Source: Chlorella sorokiniana (taxonomy: Eukaryota > Chlorophyta > Trebouxiophyceae > Chlorellales > Chlorellaceae). From it: DNA of 64,000 bases. The stretch is from the NCBI GenBank assembly GCA_025917655.1, contig CP084612.1, positions 310,001 to 374,000 of the forward strand, in the 5' to 3' direction. Shown in pieces: positions 35,228-46,278 of the stretch. The notes beneath the pieces were generated by a model. That model made no database searches and had not been told where the DNA came from. It saw nothing but the letters and a program-made list of their open reading frames with translations. The position numbers and the translations under genes are program-made. Each line of letters opens with the position of its first letter. Within the stretch, counting starts at the first letter, position 1.

Positions 35228-38200
35228 ATGGGTGATAAGGCCAAGGGCATGGCAACCGAGGGTGAGGGGATTGTTGGGGGAGGGGGGCTGGACTGTAGGC
35301 AGCACGGGGCCAGCCTTGGACGCTGTTCAGGGAGGGGCGGTGGGTGGCTTCAGGAGCAGAATCCCTTGTGGGGCTGCTGCAGCCGCGCCCCCAGCGCCGA
35401 AGCCAGCAGGGGGCCGGGCTACCGGGCTGCCTGTGGAGCTGCACGTTGCACGGCGTGGCGGGGCGGCGACAGCTGCCGCTGCTGCTCGCGGGGGAGCAGC
35501 TGCCCTTTCCTGCGGCACCCCTCTGCGGCCTCACCACGCTGCTGCGGGCGCTGGCGCAGGCCTGAGCGACGGGTGGCGAGCCCACCAAGGCAGCTGGGTC
35601 TGGAAGCATAGCGGGGCCACCGCCCAGACGTGTCGCGGGCCACCGGGCCTTGGCAATGTCTGGCCTGTGGCACCGCTCTGCTTTCAGACCCAGCTGCCCC
35701 TCGTGGGCTCGCCACCCGTCGCTCAGGCCTGCGTGTGCTGACATGCAGCGTTCTGTTGGGATGGGGCGAGCTGCGGCAGGCGCCCACAGCCCTCCTGCTG
35801 GCCGTTCAGGCGGCTCTTCTGCCAATGCTGCGCCCCCTCCCCTACCCCGGATGCGCCTGCAGGCATGCCCAAGGGCCCCGAAATGAAGGACAAGTCGCAG
35901 GTACGCCCCCACCGCCACGCTTCGACTTTATTGCTGCCGCCCCGCTGTCTTTGGGGCAGCTGCTCCAACCAACCCCTGTCCTACTGGCCTGCCCCTGCCT
36001 GGGCTCCTGCCTGCAGGTGGACACCAGCGCCCTCGCGGCGGCCAGCCTGGGCTGCAGAAGGAGATGGGCACGCCGCCCGTCACCGAGCAGCTGCCCACGC
36101 AGCACGGTGCGCGCCCACAGCGGCGGCTGACCGGATCAACAGTACAACCAGATGCCTGCCCTGCCTGTAGGGCACAGGGGGCGGCGCTGGACCCCTCACC
36201 TCGGCCTTGTGCTGCGATTGGCCTCCCATCCTTCGCTGCCTGCTGCCCCTCGCTCGTTCGTACCCGACTGGTCTGTACCGCTGTACCGCTGTACCGCTGT
36301 GCAGGCGACCAGGATGTGTTGACGATGGAGACGTATCGGGCGTCGGCAAGTTCCAGGGCAAGGTGGGCGCCGCTGCCTGTACAGTGCTCTCACGAGGTGG
36401 AGTTGTTTGCCGCCGCTGTGGCGCTGGAGCCAGTGCCGCCGCTCCCTGCTGCGAGGGCTGCCACTGCCGCAGCCATCATGTTCCCGTGCCCCCTCGTCGC
36501 GCCTCATCCCGCCATGCCCTCCTGCCGCTACCCCCTTCCCCTGCCGCTCCAAATCCCTTTCCCCCACGATTGGGAGCTCCCCCTCCTGGCCCTATCAAAA
36601 GGGCACCTAAGGGCCCGAACTAGCGAGTCAACCCCTCCAGCACCTCAATTCCCACCACCCCACCCAACACGCCAACCCCTCCTGCTCATGTGCCGTCCGC
36701 CCCTCCCTGCAGGTGGCCCTCATCACCGGCGGCGACTCGGGCATCGGCCGCGCCGTGGCGGTGCTGCTGGCAAAGGAGGGCGCCAAGGCGGTGGCCATCG
36801 TCTACCTGCCCAAGGAGCAGCCGGTGCGCTTCGCCCTGGGCGGGGGGGAAGTGGGCACGCTTCTGTGGCGCCCTTGCTGCCACGGGCATGCTGGTGTGTG
36901 CTGGCCAGCAAGCGTTTTCCATCCCACACCTCTGCCGCTGCTCGAATCCTTTGCACCCTTCACGCTGCCGCTGCATCGGGCCTCTGGCCGGCCCCCTCAC
37001 CGACATGGATTCACAAACCCAGCAGCACTCCTGACCCCTCAATAGCCGTCTGCGCACCCACCTTTGTCGCATCCAAAACTCTTTGGTCCCAGCCAATGGC
37101 AGCAAGGTTGCACCGCCTCCCTTGAACGCCTGCAGGACGCCGAAGATGCGCGCAGGCTGATCGAGGCGGAGGGGAGCGAGGCGCTGCTGCTCCCTGCCGA
37201 CCTGTCTGAGGGCGACGCCACTTGCCAGAAGATTGTCAGCCAGGTGGGTTCGTGTGTGTTGGAGGGGGTGTTTGAGGCGTGTGTGACGATCACTGCAGAC
37301 GCGTGCTGATGCTGCGTTGGGAAAGCAGGAGGGGGCCAGCTGCAGCGCCGGGATGGCGCAGATGTCAAGAGTGGGGCGGCAAACGCGTCGGCAGAGACAA
37401 CGTCCAGCACTGCGCAAGGCTGCCACGCCTGCACCACGCTGCCAATCTCTTTACCGCAGCCGAAGCAAGCCGCCTGTGTTTCGCACCCTTACACCCTCCC
37501 ATGTACTTCCTGTACTGCCAGGTGGTGGAAAAGTACGGGCAGGTGGATGTGCTGGTGAACAACGCCGCAGTGCAATACATTGTGCCATCCATTGCGGAAA
37601 CAGGGCCTGAGATTGTGGAGGACACATTCCGGTGAGTAGATGTCAGATCTGAAAGAGGTGCAGGGGCGAGGGGGTGCTACGTTCCCATGTGCATCGGCAG
37701 CGTTGGAAGCGGGGCTGCTGCGTTCCTTGGAAGCTGTAACCAGTTGCACTCTTGCAGTAGCCAGTGCTGGAGCCTCTCCTGCCAGCTGGCACTTAGACAG
37801 CCATCTGATGCGGCCGTCTGCGGCCAGCCTGGAGGTGCAGGCATCATACCTTCGACCCGCTGGGATGTGCTCGTTGGCCCTCCCGCTCCTGTATCCACCA
37901 CTCACACGTCTCCCGTCTCTTTATTGCCCATCTTTGCAGGACCAACATCTTCCCTATGTTCTACTTGGCAAAGTACTGTGTGAGTGTCCCTGCTGTACTG
38001 CTGTGCTGCTGCTCCTGCTGCAAGAAATGCAGGGGAATGGCAGCAGCACCCAGCGCACCTGGCAGGCTGCGCGGCTGCGCAGCAGGAGTGCAGCCACGCC
38101 ATGCATGCCGACACAGCGCTCCTCCCTTTCACCACCACCAAATGGAGCTTTCGCTGCCGGCAAGGCAGCTGGCGTTAGTGCCCCCTGGTCTTCCCGCTCA

Positions 38201-40749
38201 CGTTCCCTCCCGACCCTGCTCCTTTCTTCCAAGCAGGTGCCTCACATGAAGCGCGGCTCCTCCATTGTGAGCTCCACTTCAATCACCGCCTACCAGGTGG
38301 GTGTGGGGGGGGTGGAGGCGCTTGAACACCGGTTGTCCTTCCTTCACTGTCCTTCCTTCAGCTGTCGTCTCCTCTGACCGAGCTTCCTCCCTCCGGCCGC
38401 ACGCCCCCGCCCCCGCCCCCACACACACATACACCTCTTCCCCCACCATACCCACCCACCCCCACACACACACACAATCAGGGCTCTAAGACGCTCCTGG
38501 AGTACGCCTCCACCAAGGCCGCCATCGTGGGCTTCACCCGCTCGCTGGCGCTGCAGCTGGCCCCCAGGGCATCCGCGTCAACGCCGTGGCCTCGGGCCCC
38601 GTGAGCTGACGCACCGCTGCGCTGCTCAGCTGCGCTGCCGCGTGCCTGCAGGGTGCCGCTGCCGGTGACCTCTGGGTCTGCCGGGCAGCCGACATGCACC
38701 TGTCAGCTGCCTGCGCTGTGTCTGCTGCACTGCTGCTGCGCTGCTGCTGCCCGGCGCATTTGTGTGCTGAACCGCTGCCGCCGCTGCGACAGCCGCTGGG
38801 CACCAGAATTAGATGGATCCAGGCGGCGGTCATGCCCCAAAACGCTCTGGAGGGTACCAAGAGCTCTTCGCCGCCGCTGGGCCGCCCCAACCAAGCCTGT
38901 AGCCTCCCGCTGTGGCCACCACTGCAGCTGCTGAGCCCGCTGCCCTCCCCCTTCTCTCTGTCCCCCTTCCCTCCCTCGCCTTCCATGGATGATGACAAGA
39001 ACAGATTTGGACCCCTCTGAACCCCGCCTCCCGCGACCAAGACGACCTCCAGGGCTGGCTGCAGAAGGAGCCACCGCTGGGGCGCATCGGCCAGGTGCGG
39101 TCTTTCCAGTGCAGCCCACCTGCCTGCTGGCAGCCCTGTGGGGTGGCTGCTGCATGGAAGGGGCTCAAAAGCAGGGATGGGGCAGCCGCCGAGCTGTCGG
39201 CTTTCTGTCAGAACAGCTCCACGACGTCGCACGCAGTGGCGCATGCGCTGCGGACGTCGGCGTGCCACAGGATCAGGCTTCCCCGGAAAGCGGGCGCAGC
39301 TGAGGCAGGCTGCCGCCAGCTCAGCCGAGTCGGCTGCGCCTGCTGGTAGTAGGGAGCGCTCTCCTGTGGCACGCTGCCAACCACAGCCCTTGAAGCCAAC
39401 CATGCACGTGTGTCGGCCGGCACTGGCAGTCGGCTGGCGCTGCCTGGAGTGCGAGGGAGCGTGTTGGCTATCAAAATGCCCCACACAGTGCCATCTGCTC
39501 AAGTTGCTGTTAGGGCTGCGAGTGCCCCCAAGCCGGGGCGGCAGCAGGCGCCAGGGTGGGATGAACGGCATCAATGCAGCAGAAAAAGTGCATCTGGAAG
39601 GCAGGTCAGCACGATTGAATCAAGCGCTATGGTTCTCCGCCATGGCGTTGTGCCTTCCAGTGCTATTCTGCAGCAGAATGGTACTTGAAAGCATACCATA
39701 TTCTGCTGCAGAATATCTGGACGGCACAGTGGCATTGCACAGAACCATAGCGCTTGATTAAATGTGCTGACCTGCCTTCCAGATGCACTTTTCTGCTGCA
39801 TCGGGCTTGCCGCTCGGCAGGCGCTGCCGAGTTTGTTCCTAACAAAGCACTCTGGCTGATGCTGTTTGCCAGCAGGCCTGATGCGCTGCTCATGTGTAGC
39901 CCAGTGGGCCTGATGGCAGACTATGGGCAGACATGAGCTGCTGCAGCAGAAACGGCAGCAACTCAGCAGTAGCACACACCTGCCTTGGCTGCGCTGAACG
40001 GAGGGCAGCCCTGTTTGAGACCATCCTTGCTGTTTGGAGACTTCCTTAACTTCGTCTGTCTAAAGCCCCTTTCCAGCAGCCGGCCTACTTCTTCAAGCCC
40101 CACACTGTGCACTGCTGCTGTCAGGCACCCTTTCGCAGAAGCTGCTCAGCGCTGGTTTGTTTGCATTCTTGTCCTCTGTGACACCGTGCAGCTGCATACA
40201 GCAGTAAAGCTGCATGCAGAGGCTACTGATGGCCCCCTACAGAGCTGCTGCATGCTGCTGTGCTGCTGTACATAGCTGCACGGCGAGGCAGGAGGGCGTT
40301 GCAAACAAACCACGCTGCGCTTGAATCGCGCAGCGTGCACCCCTGCCTCCCGTCACTGTCACATGTGTCATTTTATTGAGCCACGCTGCAGCATGGGTGC
40401 CTGCATGCTCGAGGTGCACTGTGTGTGCAGCTGACGCTGACGTGCTCCTTCTGTCCCTCGCAGCCAGTGGAGGCGGCCACCTCCTACGTGTTCCTCGCCT
40501 CACAGGAGGCTGCCTTCATGACGGGCCAGGTGGGGGCAAGGACTGTGCAGAGATGCCGCAGCCCCCGCTGCCAAGCCTGCTGGGCGGCCGCAGCCCCCGC
40601 TGCCAGGCCTGCTGGGCCGCTGTGCGGCACATCAGACAAGGCCACTCTGTGGTCACACAATGAGTGCAACAGCAACTCGCCTTATGTCGAGCGTTTTAAT
40701 TTCCTCGCAGGTTCTGCACCCAGATGGCGGCATGTTCACCTCAAGCTAA
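35228..40749 (+). CDS. Short-chain dehydrogenase/reductase (plant 'glucose and ribitol dehydrogenase homolog' type)
   Basis: NAD(P)-dependent Rossmann oxidoreductase of the classical SDR superfamily. Thirteen exons: 35228-35261, 35863-35900, 36017-36106, 36304-36362, 36713-36823, 37136-37243, 37522-37631, 37940-37979, 38237-38296, 38482-38600, 39005-39094, 40464-40529 and 40711-40749 (TAA). Motifs: cofactor site TGGDSGIG, the NNAA motif (VDVLVNNAAVQY), catalytic Ser in IVSSTS, catalytic YASTK, GIRVNAVASGP, and the C-terminal HPDGGMF. The N-terminal extension (TPPVTEQLPTQHG, VLTMETYRASGKFQGK) is typical of the subgroup with a predicted glucose/ribitol dehydrogenase name; the true substrate is not shown by sequence. 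Single-base deficits lie at 38561-38565 (C-run), near 36350 and near 36050. One intron, 39095-40463, is 1.37 kb and holds a foldback element. Confidence 0.93.
36267..36303 (+). repeat. CTGTACCG tandem repeat ending at a 3' splice site
   Basis: Three perfect 8-bp CTGTACCG units, a degenerate copy upstream and a final CTGTGCAG unit that forms the acceptor of the SDR intron 36107-36303. It resembles the repeats at the acceptors at 29430 and 31177. Confidence 0.8.
39574..39801. mobile_element. 228-bp foldback element (MITE-like) in an SDR intron
   Basis: The left arm 39574-39636 and right arm 39741-39801 are near-perfect inverted repeats starting ATGCAGCAGAAAA and ending ggttct/agaacc. The interior is also self-complementary (two copies of TATTCTGCAGCAGAAT in opposite orientation around 39690), so almost the whole unit can fold into one hairpin. 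It has no coding capacity. Target duplications are not clear. It lies in the longest SDR intron (39095-40463) and is probably spliced out. Confidence 0.8.
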
Positions 40750-41083
40750 AGGCAATGGGCAACAAGCCGGAGCGGCGCGGGCGCAGCTGCTCCAAGCCAG
40801 TTGTGTCGTGCCTCCTGCGACGCCATCAGGTGCAGCCATTCAGCTGGTCAAAGTGATGAACACTTAAAATCTGTGCCATGTGTTGATTAGATGGAATCGT
40901 GAGCTGCAAATGAACAGCAGACATTTGGCAGCGGCATGCTGCACGCTCGGGGCGGGTCAAGCAGAGTGCATGCGTGCGACATCTCTGGCTTGTGCGCGTA
41001 ATCTGGCTTGTGTGCGTAAGGATTCGTGATCGTATTCATACCCTCCAATTGTTCACAAGACAACTCAGTTTGTAAGCAGCGGA
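40750..41083. other. Intergenic region
   Basis: 334 bp between tandem plus-strand genes, comparatively AT-rich (40850-41060). Likely the 3' UTR of the SDR gene and the promoter of the next gene. No ORF or known element is seen. Confidence 0.4.
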
Positions 41084-43058
41084 ATGGCCGAGCCATGGCG
41101 ACAATTTTCGGCTCCCGCAGCGGTGCCCTCCCAAGCCATTGCTCCTCACGGGGCAGCAGCCCCTGTCGCACCGGATCCGCAGCCTGAGCCCCGCTACCTG
41201 CTGCGGTCCGACCACCCCCAGGTTGCCGTCACATGGAGCACCGCCCTGTTCTCCGACAGGCAAGCCAGCCCTTGCGGTTGCGTGGGCTAGCTGTGGCGAT
41301 CCAATGTACCGCCCCACATCGGCTGCAAGCCGACAAGCCGCTGCTCCTAGTGTCGCCGCCGCCGCCGCCTCCCGCGCCCTACCCAGCCAGCCTTTTTCTG
41401 CCTCCTCTGCGTGCAGGCCGAAGCCGGACACGCTGAAGCTGCGCAAGCGCGTGCATGCCTGGCCGCTCGAGTTCACATTCAAGGTTCGCGGGCTGGCTGA
41501 CCGGGCGCCAATGCGGGTTGGCTGTTGGCTCGAGTTCGGCAGCCAGTTCCAGAGCCCTCCTGCCTTGCTCGCAGGCCGATTACCACACGGCAACTCGAGA
41601 GATCAGCTACGGAATGATGTGCAGGGTGAGGGCCCAGTGCGGCGTGTGGGGTGCCTCCCCCTGCAGCTCACGCCATGCCCCCTTGTGCCCCCTTGCGCTG
41701 TGCACGCGCCCTGCCCCCACAGCTTCCCGTGCCCTTCCCGCCGGCAAGCCGCCATCAGCACGTCGCTGCTCCCCCTAGCGCAGGACCAGCTGCTGAGGGG
41801 CGACATCACGCTGAACATGCCGCAGCAGCAGGTCGAATACCACAAGCGGCTGCCGCTGGCGGGGGGCGCCACCCTGGCCCTCGCCGCCTCCTGCCGCCTG
41901 CAAGGTGCGCAGTCGCCGCCGCCCACGCTGGCAGCTCTCCTCCAGCGCTTTCCTCCCCAGCTGCGGCGCCGCTGTCCCCTGCGGATGGATGGCACCCATG
42001 CCAAGCCATTCCAGGTTTTGCAGCGGCACGGTGCACCGCAAGCCGCCGCCCTCCCAGCCCCGCCCTGCTTGCCCCCTTCCCGCCCACCCTGCTCCCCCTC
42101 CCCTCCACCCCCTGGCTCACACCAGCTTCCCTCCACCCCCTGGCTCACACCAGCTTCCCTCCACCCCACCTGGCTCACACCAGCTTCCCTCCACCCCCTG
42201 GCTCACACCAGCTTCCCTCCACCCCCTGGATCACACCAGCTTCCCTCCAACCTCCCTGGCTCACACCAGCTTCCCTCCACCCCCTGGATCACACCAGCTT
42301 CCCTCCAACCTCCCTGGCTCACACCAGATTCCCTCCAACCCACCTGGATCACACCAGCTTCCCTCCCCTCCCCACCCCACCCCCTCCTGCTCCCCCTCCC
42401 TCCCTCCTCTGCCGCCTCGCCGCCCGCCCCGCCACAGACCGCCGCCTGCAGCCCGACGCCCGGGTCACCGTGGAGTTTGGCACCCACAGCAGCCCGCGCG
42501 GCGACGGCCAGGCCGTCTACGTGTCCAACGCGTCGGGCAGCAGCTTTGACGTGCAGCAGCGGTTCAAGGTGGCCAAGGGGCTGGCGCTGGAGGTGCGGCG
42601 GGGGGCGGGGGTGGTGGGCGGCTGGGTGGGCGGGGGCTGGTGTCGCGTGCTGTGCGCATGCGTGCGTGTTTGTGTTTCTGTGTGAGGGGAGGGAGGGTGG
42701 GGAGGTGGTGGGGAGATGCAGCAAACAGATTGCGAGGGCTGAGGAGCAGGGAGGTGCCAGCTTCCTGCCTTGCCAGGCTCGCTGCCGACCCCCGCAGCGC
42801 CTCTGCTGCCCCCCCCTGAAGCCCGCCCTCAACAGTTGCTCACTGCATCCACCCGCCCGCCCACCCTCACCAGCCACATTCATCCGTCCGCCCACCCCTC
42901 ACCACACCAGCTACCCGCCCCCACCCTCCCTCAGGCGTGCGGCAACGTGCGGCTGCCCAGCCCCGCGGCGCGCTACTCCCCCAGGCCGGGCAGCTGGTGC
43001 TGGGGACGGCGCTTTCCACCTGCACGTGGCCCAGGTCAACGCAGTGGTGCACCTGTGA
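41084..43058 (+). CDS. Unrecognised, probably beta-rich protein
   Basis: Six exons join cleanly: 41084-41259 (GC donor GCAAGC), 41417-41483, 41575-41625, 41784-41904, 42438-42592 and 42935-43058. The product is about 210 residues, starts MAEPWRQFSAPAA and is dominated by alternating hydrophobic/polar stretches (VAVTWSTALFSDR, HAWPLEFTFKADYH, DARVTVEFGTHSS, FHLHVAQVNAVVHL), suggesting beta-sandwich or beta-barrel structure. No signal peptide or helical membrane segment is evident. The last exon needs one C at 42978-42982 and one G at 43002-43005 to reach the natural ending VVHL. I do not recognise the family and propose no function. Confidence 0.65.
42111..42366 (+). repeat. 28-30 bp intronic minisatellite (nine copies)
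   Basis: Nine tandem copies of a pyrimidine-rich unit with the core GGCTCACACCAGCTTCCCTC, alternating between GGCTCAC and GGATCAC variants, in the intron 41905-42437. Spacing varies from 27 to 30 bp. Non-coding. Confidence 0.9.
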
Positions 43059-44379
43059 GGGCGCAGGGCCCTTCCACACACACACATGCACACACACACG
43101 CGGCCAAGTGTGTGCGCGCAGCCAGGGCCAACGCTGGGGTGCACTTGCTTGTGAGTGGAGGCGGGGTGAACATCCACTGAGCACGGCCCAGCTTCAGCAC
43201 ACAGGAAGCGCCGCCTCCCGCGGCAGAGCAGAGTTAATTGCTGCCGTAGAGCTGTCAACCATCGCTGCCCCATTACCGTGCTTGCCAGGCACCTGCTGCT
43301 CGCTTCCGGGCCTTTGGCTGTTGAGCCCCTCCCCCTTCTTCTTTGGTATCCTCTCTATTCATCACTGCTCAAATGCTGGTCGGTTACATGTCAGAGGCGC
43401 GCACGCATGGCGCAATGCAAATCAAAGCCTGGAGAGCCGCAGCTCCCCGCCCGCAGCCCTCCAGCGCTGGAGGGGCAGCACGGCAGACGGGGCTGGAACG
43501 CGCATCGTGGCTGTGTACATACGTGGCGGATTGGAGAGGAGATCCAGTGCTAGGGCGCTAGTGCCGCGATAGGTCACGGGTGGAAGGAATGCAAAGCAGG
43601 CCGGTGGGGCGAGCGCGCAGGCTGCCCGTCCAGGGCAGCCAGGCGGGGCGGCGCCTTAGTGCCGGCCAGGGAGGCGCCAGCTGGGGCGGGCAGCCCCCAA
43701 CGGCTGCGACGATAGAGAGCTCTTAACGGTACGGTAGGAAGCTGTGGCCAGGCCGGGATCCCTGGGGGTATGAAAGGGACAGGGTAGAACGAGCAAGCGG
43801 GGCAGGGCCGCCGCCGCCGCGGGCAAAAAGGCATAGGCACAGGCGGGCGCACGATGGCGGGCGCCGCCGAAAGGAATGGGAAAAGAAAGGGACACGTGGG
43901 GTGGGGCTGGGCACAATTGATTGGCACACACGGGGCGCACGCGTCACTGGGGTGCGCGCGGCACCCGCCCAGCTGGGGAGGTGGGGAGCTGGCGGGCGGG
44001 GCATCGCCTTGTCGGCGTGCAAAGGCATGTGATCAAGGAATTGCAGTGTGAAAAAAAAGGGGGGGGAGGGGCATTCGGGGGAGGCCGCGATGCCAGAGGG
44101 GATATGGCAAGCCCAGAGCATTGCACGACGTCGTGGTGGCGAGGCCGGTAGGGGGGGGGAGCACCCCGGGTCCTGGGCTTGGGACCCACAGAGCGCGACT
44201 GTCGTCTCTCTCTCCGAGGACCGGCGGTGCGATTGAAAGCAAGGGGGGGCGCCGCAAAGACAGGCAGAGGGCGGCGCCGCTGACCCGGCAGAGAGGTTCA
44301 TTGGGGTGGGGGCAGCTGGGGGCGCTGCAGCTTGGGAAGAGCGCTGCAGATGGGGGGCAGGTGCCGCTCGTGCGGCGCC
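43059..44379. other. Convergent intergenic region
   Basis: About 1.3 kb between the stops of the beta-rich protein (+) and the B3 gene (-). It includes CA-rich DNA (43070-43100) and a G-rich stretch at 44050-44170. ORFs on both strands are compositional and lack splice or motif support. Parts are probably 3' UTR of one or both genes. Confidence 0.4.
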
Positions 44380-46278
44380 TCACGCCAGCATGCCCGCCAG
44401 CGACGCCGACGGGTTCCCGGCGGCTGCCGCCGCCAGGCAGCGCTGCAGCAGCGCCTGGATGTGGGCCTGCGCCGCCGCCTGCTGGTGCGTCTGCTGCGTC
44501 TGCTGCGCCTGCTGCGCGGCGGCGGCCACCGCCGCCGCCTCGCGCTCCCGCTGCTGGTGCTGCGCAAGCAGCGCCTGCGCCGTCACCAGCGCACGGCTGT
44601 ACTGCTCCGCGGCCAGCTGGCGCTGCCGCTCCGCCTCGCGCTCAGCCAGCAGGGGAGCCAGCATCGCGTGAATCTGAGCAGCGGCTTCCGGAGCAATGCC
44701 CGCCCGAGCCGCCGCAGCCATCACCGTCGCCTCCTGGCGGTCGGGCGGCGGCAGGCTGGCGGGGGGGGCGGCGGCGCCGCCGCCATGGCGGCCTGCAGCG
44801 CGGGCGCCAGCGCGTGCAGCAGCGAGGCGGCGTCCACGCCGCCGTGCGCCGCCTGCGGGCGCAGCACGGCGGGCATCTGCGGGCTGCCGCCGCGGCTGGC
44901 CTGCACCGCCTGCTCAGACTGGCTGCTGTCGCGGCTGGCGCCCGCCGCCATGTGCAGCGTGACCAGCGCGTGGGCCGCCATCTCGTCGCGGCCGCTGCCC
45001 GCGGTGGTCAGCTGCGCCGGCGCGGGGCTGGCACCAGAGAAAGGGTGCTCGGGGTGAGGGGAGCTCGGGGTCGCCGCGCGGGCGCGCGGCTTGTAACCCG
45101 GCATCAACACTTCGTACGGCGCCCAGGCGCCGGGGGCGGGAGACCGCGCGGGGAGGGCCGCGCGGAGGTGGCGCGGCGCTTGGCGGCCGGGCCAGCCGCG
45201 GCGGCGCCCCGTGCGCTTGAGCGTGCGCGGCGGCAGCTGGTCTGCGCGCAGGCTGGTGCGCAGCAGCATGCGGCCGTGGTGGGGGCAGAAAGCCAGGGTG
45301 TCGCCCTGGGCCAGGCGGTTGGCGCGCACGAAATCCGCTGCACAAAGGGGGTGTGGAGAGGGGGAGGAGGCGGCCATGCCGTCAGCATCGAGCGGTGAAG
45401 CGGCAGAAAGATGCCAGGGCCCCAAATTGCGGCCAGGCCGTGCAGCAGTGCTGGCCACACACTACCAAACTCCTCCCAAACGCAGCCTGCAGCCTGCACA
45501 AAAACCAGCGACGCACCCGTGTTTTCCAGCACAAAGGTGGGGCGGTGCTCGCCGCTGACCACGTTCTGCCACGTCTTCATCAGCAGCACCCAGGAGCGCC
45601 CGCCTCGTCCTCAACAGCCTGCGCCACAGAGGGAAGAAAGCAAGGGACGGGGGGAGGGGGTCAAAAGGAGGTCATGCTGGGGAGAGGGCCGCCGCTGAGG
45701 GCGGCGGCAGGGACAGCCAGACTTGTACCAGCGGAGGCCGAGGTGAATCCTGGCAAAACGCACGCTGCCACACGCGCACCAAGGCAGCCGCAGCGCTGAC
45801 GGCTTGCAAACGCAGTTGTGCAGCACCCACAAGCTGGAAACTGCTGGCGGGGGGGGAAGCAGAGGGGGTTGGGGCTCACCAGGTCAACCGACAGCTTGAC
45901 GGGGCCGCCGCCGCGCAGCGCGGGCAGCACGCCCTCGGCGCGGCACAGCCGCAGCAGCTCCGGCAGGCACTGCTGCACTTGGATGCGCGGCAGCACGATG
46001 CGGCCGGTGCGCGCGATTTCGGTGGAAACGTCGCTGTAGGTGAGCACCTTGCTGACGAGGATGGGGCCCGTTCCGGCGGCGGCGCCGCCAGAGCCGATGC
46101 TCGCGCCGCCCGGCTGGTGGCTGGCGCTACCTGCAGCATGCGGGGACGGGCAGGCTGGGTGAGGGAGGGAGGCGGTAGGATGCCTGGGGTGCTGGGCGGC
46201 TGGGTGAGCTGACGTGAGGCTAGCCCTGCGTGTGGCTGTGGGGTCCAGAAGGCCCGCACCTTCCGAGGAGGTGGCCAT
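44380..46278 (-). CDS. B3-domain DNA-binding protein (plant-type transcription factor)
   Basis: Predicted nuclear transcription factor. Exons: 46278-46260 (MATSSEG), 46130-45880, 45618-45517 and 45337-44380; phases match. The B3 fold is split over three exons: ILVSKVLTYSDVS, TGRIVLPRIQVQQCLPEL, WQNVVSGEHRPTFVLENTG and DFVRANRLAQGDTLAF, in the family order (K-L-xxSD, G-R-I/V-P, W..., YxLxxGW-like, F---L--GD). The C-terminal half is Pro/Ala-rich, then a Gln/Ala coiled coil (AHIQALLQRC) that may dimerise. Deficits of one base occur in exon 3 near 45590 and at the G8 run 44761-44768. An alternative start at 46329 exists. Green algae have few B3 proteins; subgroup not determined. Confidence 0.82.

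Noticed and set aside
42111-42366. CRISPR-like or satellite array
   Set aside because: Units of 27-30 bp are directly adjacent without spacers; an intronic minisatellite.
44121-45398. 425-codon plus-strand ORF
   Set aside because: Antisense to the B3 protein's C-terminal exon; its Gly/Arg-rich content has no motif.
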